Shown piece after piece: positions 40,215 to 47,133 of a stretch of 47,133 bases of DNA. The notes beneath the pieces were generated by a model, which did not search any database, was not told the DNA's origin, and was given only the letters and a program-made list of their open reading frames with translations. A program made the translations under genes and the position numbers. The stretch is from positions 1 to 47,133 of the forward strand of contig NZ_RHOK01000020.1 of the NCBI RefSeq assembly GCF_003946175.1, given 5' to 3'. This stretch comes from Lacticaseibacillus suibinensis. Lineage in GTDB: Bacteria > Bacillota > Bacilli > Lactobacillales > Lactobacillaceae. Each line of letters begins with the position of its first letter. The stretch's first letter is position 1.

Positions 40215-41603
40215 TTATTGTTGCGGCAAATCTTCTTCTTCACCGTCGCCATCCACATCCATGGTGCGCGGAATTTCAGGGCCCACCGTGACTTCAAACC
40301 AATTGGCAAAGCCGCGGCTGTAGTCGGTGACGGTTAAGTTGAAGCGGTCAATCACCACTGAATCGTTGCGGCGCAGATCTGGATGGTCCTCCATCAAAAA
40401 GCCGGCGATGGTGACAATATCCGATTCCTGGAACTGGCGCAGGTTCGTGTGGAAGAACCGTTCGAAATCATAAAGCGTGGTTTTACCGGAGATTTTGTAA
40501 ACATTTGGCTGGTCGGTTTTGATGATGTATTCATCGGAGACGTCATCGATTTCATCTTTGACGGTCCCGAACAATTCTTCATAAATATCCTTGTCTGTCA
40601 CAATCCCGGAAGTGCCGCCATACTCGTCGACGACGACCACAATCGGGGTCTGCTTTTTAATCATTTGTTGCAAAATATTGTGAATCGGCGTCGCTTCAGG
40701 CACCGTGATCATCGCTCGCAGCAGTTTGGACACGCGCACGGTGTCATCGACTTGCGCCTGCTTAACCAGATCGTAGATGTAGACGTAACCCAGCACCTTA
40801 TCCTTATCGCCATCGGCCACGACGGGGAAGCGGCTGTAGCCTTCCTGCAGGTAGTCGCGGATGACCTCATGCACGGTGGCTTCGATGTTGATGACCACCA
40901 AGGACGTCCGATCAACCATGATGTCATGCGCGGTTTTGTCATTCAAATCAAAGGCGCGCTGCATGTAGGTGACATCGTTTTGGTCCATGTCGCCAGTGGT
41001 GACGGCGGCTTTGGATAAGTTCAGAATTTCGGCCTGCGAGAAGGCTTCGTTGCCTTCATCCGCTGGCTTCATGCCCATCAAGCGCACCAGACCATTGGCG
41101 GAGGTGTTCAGCAGCCAGACAAAAGGATAGAATGCAAGGTGGAAGTAGTGCAGCGGTGTGACAATCAGCATTAACACTTTGATGGGAATATCAATGGAGA
41201 TGTTCTTCGGCACGATTTCGGTGATGACGACTTCTAAGTAGGTCAAAATCAACACGCCAATCACGGCGCCGGCGGCATGCAGCCCGCCTTGCGGTAGTTG
41301 CAGATGGGTGAGTTGCATCAAATCGATCAGCAAAAACTCAACGGTTTCTTCCCCAATCCAACCCAAAATGATGCCGCACACCGAAGTGCCAACTTGGGTG
41401 GTCGAGAGATATTCATTTAACCGGTGAACCATATTAAGCGCCCGTTTGAGCTTGGCGCGGTTGCCTTCGCCGTTATCAATCATTTCTTCTAGCGCACTCG
41501 GGCGGCTTTGCACCAACGCAAATTCCGCCGCCACGAAGAACGCAGCGAAGATAAAGGTAACGACCATGACCAGCAAATTAGAGGCGACTTGGCCACTTGC
41601 CAT
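40215..41603 (-). CDS. CNNM/CorC-type membrane protein (DUF21-CBS-CorC)
   Basis: A 462-residue protein of the hemolysin C/YhdP-MpfA family. DUF21 membrane domain with four helices (about 8-190; FIFAAFFVAAEFALVQSRPSALEEM, TYLEVVITEIVPKNISI), a CBS pair (about 208-330; DIMVDRTSLVVINIEATVHEVI, QTPIVVVVDEYGGTSGIVT) and a C-terminal CorC_HlyC domain (about 350-445). It ends in an acidic tail. Homologues export Mg2+ (MpfA in Staphylococcus). The ATG nearest GGGGAATTAG is preferred; an upstream TTG is possible. Confidence 0.88.
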   Translation of the reverse strand: MASGQVASNLLVMVVTFIFAAFFVAAEFALVQSRPSALEEMIDNGEGNRAKLKRALNMVHRLNEYLSTTQVGTSVCGIILGWIGEETVEFLLIDLMQLTHLQLPQGGLHAAGAVIGVLILTYLEVVITEIVPKNISIDIPIKVLMLIVTPLHYFHLAFYPFVWLLNTSANGLVRLMGMKPADEGNEAFSQAEILNLSKAAVTTGDMDQNDVTYMQRAFDLNDKTAHDIMVDRTSLVVINIEATVHEVIRDYLQEGYSRFPVVADGDKDKVLGYVYIYDLVKQAQVDDTVRVSKLLRAMITVPEATPIHNILQQMIKKQTPIVVVVDEYGGTSGIVTDKDIYEELFGTVKDEIDDVSDEYIIKTDQPNVYKISGKTTLYDFERFFHTNLRQFQESDIVTIAGFLMEDHPDLRRNDSVVIDRFNLTVTDYSRGFANWFEVTVGPEIPRTMDVDGDGEEEDLPQQ

Positions 41604-41722
41604 TTTTCTAATTCCCCATTTCAATCAATTCAGTATGGGTATATTGTAGCATCTTTCGTTTGGATATGAGCGACGGCGGTGAAAGCAGCAAAAAATCCGC
41701 CCAGCCGCCTCAGGAGGAACCC

Positions 41723-42460
41723 ATGAATCAAGTACAGATGTTAAAAGCAGTCCTAGCCGCATACGCCACCGATTCTGACCGGCCGCATAGTCAACTGATT
41801 GCGGCCCGCATGCCGGCCACGCCGCCGCTTGGCGTTCAGCCGGTGCGCTGGCGGCTGGTGAATCAGGATGTGGTGCAAACGATGCGCGAAGCTACCGGCC
41901 ACATTGGGGTGATGAACTTCGCCAGCCCCACCAATCCTGGCGGCGGGGTGGAATATGGCGCCAAGGCCCAGGAAGAAAGCATCGCCAAATGCACCTACCT
42001 GCTGCCGCAGCTGCGCCTGTTTGAAGCGACCTATTACGCGCCCAACCGAGCGGACGCCCATCACGGCCTGTTCAGCGCCAGTTTGATTTACTCCGCCCAC
42101 GTGCGGCAAATGTTTGGCGAAAATGGGCAACGGTTAACCAATCATTTCGTGGATGTGGTGACGGTGGCGGCGCCTAATCGCAGCTCGTTTCGCCGCTTGA
42201 CCGCGGAACAAACAGGGCCGGATTTGCAATTGAAAATCAGCCAAACTCTGCGCGCATTCAAGGCCAATGGTGCGCGGGTCATCATTTTAGGCGCCTTTGG
42301 GACTGGGGTGTTCGCTAATCCAGCCGCCCAAGTGGCCACGATTTTCCGGGAAGAATTGACGCGGCCTGAATTTGCCGGAGCGTTTGACGACGTGATTTTC
42401 TCGATTTACGACCAGGCTGGGCGGACCTTCGCGGCCTTTCAAGCCATCCTTGGTGAATAA
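41723..42460 (+). CDS. PARG-like macrodomain protein (TIGR02452 family)
   Basis: A 245-residue protein of the bacterial poly(ADP-ribose) glycohydrolase-like group. NFASPTNPGGGVEYGAKAQEE (65-85) carries the catalytic GGG...QEE motif of PARG; the two Glu of QEE cut the ribose-ribose bond in true PARG. HFVDVVTVAAPNRS and VIILGAFGTGVFANPAAQVA form later strands of the macrodomain. Cellular substrates in bacteria are poorly known; removal of ADP-ribose from proteins or nucleic acids is expected. AGGAGG is five bases before the ATG. It is a single gene with a strong terminator. Confidence 0.88.
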   Translation: MNQVQMLKAVLAAYATDSDRPHSQLIAARMPATPPLGVQPVRWRLVNQDVVQTMREATGHIGVMNFASPTNPGGGVEYGAKAQEESIAKCTYLLPQLRLFEATYYAPNRADAHHGLFSASLIYSAHVRQMFGENGQRLTNHFVDVVTVAAPNRSSFRRLTAEQTGPDLQLKISQTLRAFKANGARVIILGAFGTGVFANPAAQVATIFREELTRPEFAGAFDDVIFSIYDQAGRTFAAFQAILGE

Positions 42461-42464
42461 AAAT

Positions 42465-42505
42465 CGCGCCTTGGTCCCGCCAAGCTGGCGGCGCCAAGGC
42501 GCGTT
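42465..42505. terminator. Terminator between the PARG-like and methyltransferase genes
   Basis: CGCGCCTTGG and CCAAGGCGCG form a perfect 10-bp stem with an inner CGCCA/TGGCG stem, then TTT; on the other strand four to five Ts also follow (ATTTTTA). Confidence 0.85.
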
Positions 42506-42512
42506 TGATGAC

Positions 42513-43076
42513 TTAATGTTGGCGGCGGGCCTTAGGGTTCCCGGCGGCTTTGGCGCGCTGGGCAATGATGATGAGGCTGCCAGCCAGTTCAGACTGTTTG
42601 GGCCGGAAGCATTCGGTGACCGTCAGCCAAGAAGATAGCTTACTGCGCACCTGACCGTCGCTTTGACCGCCGGACACGGCCAGCAGCATTTGCCCATTTG
42701 GCCGCAACAGTTTGGCGAGCAAATGGGAGCTGCGGCGCAGGTCATCCGTAGGTAAACTAAACGGTCCGACAATCAAATCGTAAGGCCCAGTGAGCAGATC
42801 ATAGCGGCGATCAGGCATGATGCGAAACCGTAGCCGATCCGAACTGGCCAAATCACGCGCATGGCTAATGGCAGTGCCATCATGATCCACGCCTAAAACG
42901 GCAATGGCACCAGCGTTAATGGCCGCGCGGCAAAAGGCGCCATCATGACAATGCAGCGCTAGTACGCGGGCCCCAGCCAGCGGCGGTACTTTGGCCTGCA
43001 GCACCTGCCACAGCGGTTCGTGACTCGCTGTGGGCAGGGTGGCAGCCTCTGGTTTCATTTGCGGATAGGGTTCCAT
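42513..43076 (-). CDS. Class I SAM-dependent methyltransferase-like protein
   Basis: A 187-residue protein. VLALHCHDGAFCRAAINAGAIAVLGVDHD (about 39-67) is motif I and the acidic end of strand 2 of the class I methyltransferase fold; the usual E/D-x-G-x-G-x-G is changed to LHCHDGAF. YDLIVGPFSLP matches motif IV and LLRPNGQMLLAVSGG motif V/VI. The substrate is unknown. The ATG has AAAGG ten bases upstream. It is 65 bases downstream of lysA and may be cotranscribed with it. Confidence 0.8.
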   Translation of the reverse strand: MEPYPQMKPEAATLPTASHEPLWQVLQAKVPPLAGARVLALHCHDGAFCRAAINAGAIAVLGVDHDGTAISHARDLASSDRLRFRIMPDRRYDLLTGPYDLIVGPFSLPTDDLRRSSHLLAKLLRPNGQMLLAVSGGQSDGQVRSKLSSWLTVTECFRPKQSELAGSLIIIAQRAKAAGNPKARRQH

Positions 43077-43141
43077 CTCAGCACGACCTTTCACATCTAT
43101 TATAAGGGAATTGGCCCAGCCAGGAAAGCGCCGGCCAGGGC

Positions 43142-44431
43142 TTACAGATAAGACAGGTCGTTTTGCACCAAATCAGCATAGGTTTCGCGGCGCACCACCA
43201 GTTTCGCTTGGCCATTTTCGGCAAAAACCACGGCTGGCCGCGGGTTACGGTTGTAGTTGGACGCCATTGAGTAGCCGTAAGCACCAGTCGCCAACACGGC
43301 GATCACATCGCCAGGTTTGGTCGGCGGGAGCGGCGCTTCATCAATCAAAATATCGCCGGATTCGCAGTATTTGCCAACCAAGTGCACTGTTTCGATGGCT
43401 GGGGCGTGCGGCGAGGCGGCTTTGACTGCGGTGTAGTTAGCCTGGTAAAGAGCGGGCCGAATATTGTCGCCCATGCCGCCATCAACGGCCACATAGGGTC
43501 GCAACCCTGGCACGTCCTTGCGACTGCCGACCCGGTATAGCTGATAGCCCGCTGGTCCGACAATCGAGCGGCCGGGTTCAATCCAAATGGCCGGCTGCGC
43601 GAAAGGTAAAGGACTGGAATGCAGGGTAGCTAGAATCGCATCAACAAAGTCCGCGGCTGGCAAGGGGTCATCGCCATCGGTATAGCGAATGCCAAAGCCG
43701 CCGCCTAAATTCAGCACTTGCGGCGTGAAGTCGAAGTCCTGGTGCCAAGCCTTCAGCACCGACAGGAGTTTGGTGGCCGCGGCTTGAAAACCGGCCACCT
43801 CGAAAATCTGACTACCAATATGAGCGTGAACGCCCAATAAGTTGAGCTGCGGCGCGGCTAAAGCCAGCTTGGCGGCTTGCTTGGCTTGCCCGGATTCGAG
43901 GTCAAACCCGAACTTGCTGTCGGTTTGGCCAGTTTGATCATACGCGTGGGTGTGGGCCGAAATGCCTGGTGTTAAGCGTAGGAGGATATTTTGCTGTTTC
44001 GCCGGCGTGGCCTTGAGCAAGGTTTGCAGCAAGGCGAGCTCGTAGAAATTATCCACGATAATGGTGCCAACGCCAGCCGCCAGGGCCGCTTTGAGTTCCG
44101 CTTCACTTTTATTGTTACCATGAAACGAAATGTTGGCCGCTGGGAAGTTTGCCTTCAAAGCCGTGTAAAGCTCACCGCCGGAGACCACGTCGACATGGCA
44201 ATGCTCTTGCGCTGCGACTTGATACATCGCGACTGTGGCAAAGGCTTTGCTGGCATAGCTGACTTCATAAGGCACCTGACGTTGTTCAAACACCGCGGCA
44301 AAGGCCCGAATTTGCTGACGAATCGCGGTGACGTCATAAATGTAAGCGGGGGTATCGAATTCCTTCGCCAAAGCTAAGGCGTCGCAGCCGCCAATGGTGA
44401 GATGACCGGCTGCGTTAGTGGTAATGTCCAT
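43142..44431 (-). CDS. lysA: Diaminopimelate decarboxylase
   Basis: A 429-residue PLP enzyme (fold III) that decarboxylates meso-diaminopimelate to L-lysine, the last step of lysine synthesis. The PLP-binding Lys62 is in VSYASKAFATVAM; HAHIGSQI and NLGGGFGIRY are the phosphate and cofactor loops; EPGRSIVGPAG and Cys356 in GKYCESGD are active-site parts. Full length. GGAGGAG precedes the ATG. It is divergent from dapF across 145 bases. Lysine synthesis is therefore at least partly encoded here. Confidence 0.96.
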   Translation of the reverse strand: MDITTNAAGHLTIGGCDALALAKEFDTPAYIYDVTAIRQQIRAFAAVFEQRQVPYEVSYASKAFATVAMYQVAAQEHCHVDVVSGGELYTALKANFPAANISFHGNNKSEAELKAALAAGVGTIIVDNFYELALLQTLLKATPAKQQNILLRLTPGISAHTHAYDQTGQTDSKFGFDLESGQAKQAAKLALAAPQLNLLGVHAHIGSQIFEVAGFQAAATKLLSVLKAWHQDFDFTPQVLNLGGGFGIRYTDGDDPLPAADFVDAILATLHSSPLPFAQPAIWIEPGRSIVGPAGYQLYRVGSRKDVPGLRPYVAVDGGMGDNIRPALYQANYTAVKAASPHAPAIETVHLVGKYCESGDILIDEAPLPPTKPGDVIAVLATGAYGYSMASNYNRNPRPAVVFAENGQAKLVVRRETYADLVQNDLSYL

Positions 44432-44576
44432 GTGAGCTCCTCCTTGAGAACATGCGCGTTTGACTAGCAGTCTAGTCTAGTTGAAGGTTGAGGGTCAAGG
44501 CCATTATGGCAATTCCGTGCAGGTTGTGCTACAATTCGTTAAAAATTCACTTAGTATTTTCTCATGGAGGTCAATC

Positions 44577-45566
44577 ATGGCAGAATTGCGCAAGGTCCAC
44601 GGCTCGGAAAACAGTTTCTTTTTACTCGATCAAACCACGCTGGCCCAGCCGCTTCCTGCTGCAACGCTCAAAGCTTTCACCCAGCGCATCACCGACCACC
44701 AAACCGGGTTGTTAGGCGGCGCCGATGGGGTGCTGGTGGTGGATGATGCGCCTGGTGCGGCAGGCCGGATGACGGTGATCAACGCTGATGGGACCTACGC
44801 CAAAATGTGTGGGAATGGCCTGCGCACCGTGGCGCGTTACTTAGGCGAGAAAACCGGCCAGCCGCAGTTTACCGTTCAAACCGCGGAAGCCAAGCTAGCA
44901 GTGCACCGCGAGGCTGACCTTGCGCCGCAAGTACCGGCATACAGTGTGGAAATCTCGCCGGTCAGCTTCGAACCCTCAGCGCTGCCGTTTGCCGAACTGA
45001 ACACAACGAAAATCATCGATCAAGTCTTGCCCGCTATCGACCCAGAGTTACACTTCACGGCAGTGGCAGTGCCCAATCCACACTTGATTGCCTTCGTGCC
45101 AGAAGCCGAGTTGAACGGGGATAAAATCGGCGCAATTGGCCAGCGGCTGAATGCCCCGAATCCGTATTTCCCTGAAGGCGTCAATGTCACCTTTGCCACG
45201 ATTGAAGCCCCGCACACCTTGTTTGCTCGAACCTATGAGCGTGGCGTGGGCTTCACTAACGCTTGCGGGACGGGGATGGCCGCTACCAGCTTGGCCTTTG
45301 CCTTGACTTCAGACCAAACCGATTTCGATCAGCTGAACACGGTCTATAACCCCGGTGGCCTGGTGCAAACCGTGGTGCATGAGGCGAATGGGAGTTACTG
45401 GATTGAGCTGATCGGTAATGCTACGGTGACAGATTTGATCGACGTGCCGGATGCAGCGCTAGCAGCTGGCGAGTTCACCGGCGCGCAGGTGGCTTCAACC
45501 GGCGAGGAAGCGGCCTATCAAGCTTTCGTCAAGCAATTACCATACCGGCTGGTCGCTACGCGTTAA
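44577..45566 (+). CDS. dapF: Diaminopimelate epimerase
   Basis: A 329-residue PLP-independent epimerase converting LL- to meso-diaminopimelate, needed for lysine and, where used, peptidoglycan. The two catalytic cysteines are Cys78 in AKMCGNGLRT and Cys230 in TNACGTGMAA. The HGSENSFFLLD start equals the usual HGxGNDF region with a Ser-Glu change. The ATG follows GGAGG; a longer frame would begin before the -10 TACAAT near 44530 and is not used. The substrate and product directly feed the divergent lysA. Confidence 0.94.
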   Translation: MAELRKVHGSENSFFLLDQTTLAQPLPAATLKAFTQRITDHQTGLLGGADGVLVVDDAPGAAGRMTVINADGTYAKMCGNGLRTVARYLGEKTGQPQFTVQTAEAKLAVHREADLAPQVPAYSVEISPVSFEPSALPFAELNTTKIIDQVLPAIDPELHFTAVAVPNPHLIAFVPEAELNGDKIGAIGQRLNAPNPYFPEGVNVTFATIEAPHTLFARTYERGVGFTNACGTGMAATSLAFALTSDQTDFDQLNTVYNPGGLVQTVVHEANGSYWIELIGNATVTDLIDVPDAALAAGEFTGAQVASTGEEAAYQAFVKQLPYRLVATR

Positions 45567-45784
45567 CGTTGAAAAGGCGTTGATTGTCATTTACATGCTC
45601 AGTTAAACTGCCCGGCTAGCGTAAGCAATCTCGAAAGACCAGCCCTGAATGTGTGGGATAGATGAGCGCATAAGTGACTTCAGACGTTGAACTCCTCACG
45701 CACCAGAAACACTTTCCCCAACGTCATATGGTGTCGTGCTGATTTGTATAATGAAGGCATCAACCATTCTCTGGAGGGAAAGTC

Positions 45785-46444
45785 ATGAAGAAGCGTTTAG
45801 TGTCGAAATTGGCTACGGCCGTCGCCATGGCCATCGTTGTGCTTGGCGTTGCAGCTTGCAGCAAAGCAAACGGTAAAAGCAGCGATAACAGTTCCAACTC
45901 CTCGTTGGCTAAGGCGGATAAGAAAGCCACCGCGAAGGCATCGAGCCGGAAAGCAGCGAAAGAGGCTGCTAAGCAAGAGAAGGCGAAAAAGGCAGCTTCG
46001 TCATCTTTAGCAGCCAAGGCATCCTCAGAGTCCGCTGCGGCCGCTTCATCTGCTGCCGCGGCCAGCTCGGAGAAAGTTGCCGCCGCGCAACAACAGGCCG
46101 CAGCCAACCTCGCAAAGGCGAAGCAATCGTTGATTGGCAAAACTTTTACCTGGAGCCCGGTTCTATTCAATGGTGGAGATATCCAAACGGCAATGGATTC
46201 TGGGGTGGCACCTCAGAATATTAACGCTGATGGCACCAAGACCATCAACTTTATCGGCCCATCGAGTGCCAAAGTTCACCAAATGGGTACGGACTTTAGT
46301 GTCTCGTATTCATTCTCTGACAGTAGTCTCATGATTGACGGCGTCACGATTCCGTTCACAGTAGACGCGAGTGGCTTCCATTGGAGGACAGTAGTCAAAA
46401 ATGATTTTGGTGGCAACGTCACCTATGGCATGACCCAGCAATAA
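45785..46444 (+). CDS. Lipoprotein with Ala/Ser/Lys-rich linker
   Basis: A 219-residue lipoprotein. The signal peptide ends in the lipobox VAAC with Cys25 as the lipidated residue. Residues 26-115 are a low-complexity linker of Ser, Ala and Lys (ASSESAAAASSAAAASSEKV), then helical to about 118. The C-terminal 100 residues form a small beta-rich domain (KTFTWSPVLFNGG to MTQQ). The domain looks like those of lactobacillar exported proteins of unknown role. A TATAAT box lies near 45749-45754, and GGAGG precedes the ATG. Confidence 0.8.
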   Translation: MKKRLVSKLATAVAMAIVVLGVAACSKANGKSSDNSSNSSLAKADKKATAKASSRKAAKEAAKQEKAKKAASSSLAAKASSESAAAASSAAAASSEKVAAAQQQAAANLAKAKQSLIGKTFTWSPVLFNGGDIQTAMDSGVAPQNINADGTKTINFIGPSSAKVHQMGTDFSVSYSFSDSSLMIDGVTIPFTVDASGFHWRTVVKNDFGGNVTYGMTQQ

Positions 46445-46500
46445 GCTGATGATTGGCAATGTTGATGGGCTCAATTAAACTAGTATTTCTATGACAAAAA

Positions 46501-46536
46501 ATGGCCTGCCCCAGTTGAAAAACGGGAGCAGGCCAT
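46501..46536 (-). terminator. Terminator of the 121-residue protein gene
   Basis: ATGGCCTGC pairs with GCAGGCCAT; on the minus strand it runs into TTTTTTGTC, so it serves the leftward gene. Confidence 0.7.
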
Positions 46537-46562
46537 CGTTGATGAATTCAAAAAATGATCAA

Positions 46563-46599
46563 GGGTTCTATGTGTACTGCAGATAATAGAGCCTTTTTT
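46563..46599 (+). terminator. Terminator of the lipoprotein gene
   Basis: GGTTCTAT pairs with ATAGAGCC (one G-U), followed by six Ts. It overlaps the stop codon of the convergent gene. Confidence 0.75.
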
Positions 46600-46963
46600 A
46601 GTCGACGAAGACCAACTGGAATTCATTCGCTTTGGTGTCAATATTGACGGCAACGTGGCGGTTGAGATCGGCCACCAGGTTGCGAGTGAATTTCATTTTA
46701 TCTTCGAAGTCGGTGTAATCCTTAGTTTCAGGGATGCTAGTGAAGTCAAAATTCTCGCCGATAAAGGCGGCATCGGTGACGTAGCGCAGGTTGTTTTCAT
46801 CGTGGCGGCTACCAGGTTTAAGCACACTGTCGATGTAGTGGTAAAGCGTCGCTGGAGCGAAATTCAATGGCCGGTCCAATTCGGTTTTGATCGTGAAGTT
46901 CGGCACATCATCCGCCAGTGTATCGTTGACTTGAACCTGAGTTAACCCTTGATAAAGTTTCAT
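46598..46963 (-). CDS. Small soluble protein, unknown
   Basis: A 121-residue acidic protein (MKLYQGLTQVQVNDTLADDV, then PNFTIKTELDRPLNF). No signal peptide or Cys, no family recognised. The inner ATG is preferred because AAGGGA is suitably spaced; the GTG nine bases upstream touches it. The pattern of short strands and helices looks like a stand-alone domain. It has a terminator of its own. Confidence 0.7.
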   Translation of the reverse strand: MKLYQGLTQVQVNDTLADDVPNFTIKTELDRPLNFAPATLYHYIDSVLKPGSRHDENNLRYVTDAAFIGENFDFTSIPETKDYTDFEDKMKFTRNLVADLNRHVAVNIDTKANEFQLVFVD

Positions 46964-47070
46964 TGTTTTCACTCCCTTTTTTCTACCTCAATTTTCAAGT
47001 CAAGTGCAACGATGATAACGAATTCTTGATAGTGGTCTAGTCTGTTACGCCATGCATCGGTAGTAATCGC

Positions 47071-47133
47071 ATGGGCGAAGATAGTTCAGAATACGTCTGG
47101 GACGATGGTTCAGTGCGGATTGGACTGCTTGAA
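47071..47133 (+). CDS. Possible 5' end of a gene cut by the window edge
   Basis: An open frame from an ATG to the window end, MGEDSSEYVWDDGSVRIGLL, with protein-like composition. The frame is open from 47041 and there is no clear ribosome site, so start and identity are uncertain. Confidence 0.3.
   Translation, partial: MGEDSSEYVWDDGSVRIGLLE

Noticed and set aside
44432-44576. Lysine riboswitch between lysA and dapF
   Set aside because: The region is only 145 bases shared by two promoters, too short for an L-box, and lacks its conserved elements.

Overview
The window comes from a GC-rich lactic acid bacterium of the Lactobacillaceae, most like the Lacticaseibacillus/Schleiferilactobacillus end of the family; the genus is an inference. 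The reasons are a malolactic enzyme locus, a KxYKxGKxW-type signal peptide with an LPXTG anchor, a tRNA-sensing T-box leader, the peptidases PepF and proline iminopeptidase, LuxS, NrdI, and strong AGGAGG-type ribosome binding sites. There is no rRNA, tRNA, phage, insertion sequence or CRISPR array. It reads as chromosomal backbone with a few accessory patches.

Layout. 145-2984: an AI-2E family membrane protein with a coupled small membrane protein (leftward), a 64-residue membrane protein, and lexA with its own SOS box. 3027-5508: an AEC carrier, a formyl-THF cyclo-ligase/DUF488 pair, a gene remnant and an orphan XRE regulator. 5601-10607: the malate locus, with fumC behind a lysR gene broken by a one-base frameshift, divergent from mleS and an AEC malate carrier. 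10873-12971: YitT-like protein and a metallophosphoesterase. 13013-15127: an AT-rich stretch and an LPXTG surface protein with three internal repeats. 15219-19934: thiol peroxidase, a flavodoxin-like protein, PepF, an unknown protein and a proline iminopeptidase. 20061-23286: P-type ATPase, universal stress protein, small membrane protein. 23886-28215: GNAT, CPA2 antiporter, HAD phosphatase, a MarR/hydrolase divergent pair, NrdI. 28395-32171: a membrane protein, a methionine T-box driving a MetE-like methyltransferase and luxS, and a Cof-type phosphatase. 32277-39978: an export cluster with three 14-TM (DHA2) MFS pumps, a MarR regulator, an ABC exporter and a DUF4811-like partner. 40215-46963: a CNNM/CorC-type protein, a PARG-like macrodomain protein, a methyltransferase, divergent lysA/dapF, a lipoprotein and an unknown protein.

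How genes work together. mleS and the AEC carrier take up L-malate and decarboxylate it; fumC links fumarate to malate; the divergent LysR regulator appears inactivated. LuxS releases homocysteine, which the MetE-like enzyme beside it can methylate, both under a leader whose specifier reads AUG. The two MarR genes each sit next to a perfect palindrome in a divergent promoter region.

The least explained material is non-coding. A repeat family (one copy near 10.7 kb, two in tandem near 23.4-23.6 kb) changes sequence in its stems yet keeps perfect pairing, the mark of a structure under selection. Two larger multi-branched palindromes lie at 18.69-18.92 kb and 23.66-23.81 kb. The first MFS pump has a promoter, then a short structured leader ending in a hairpin and seven Ts before the gene: a probable attenuator or riboswitch.
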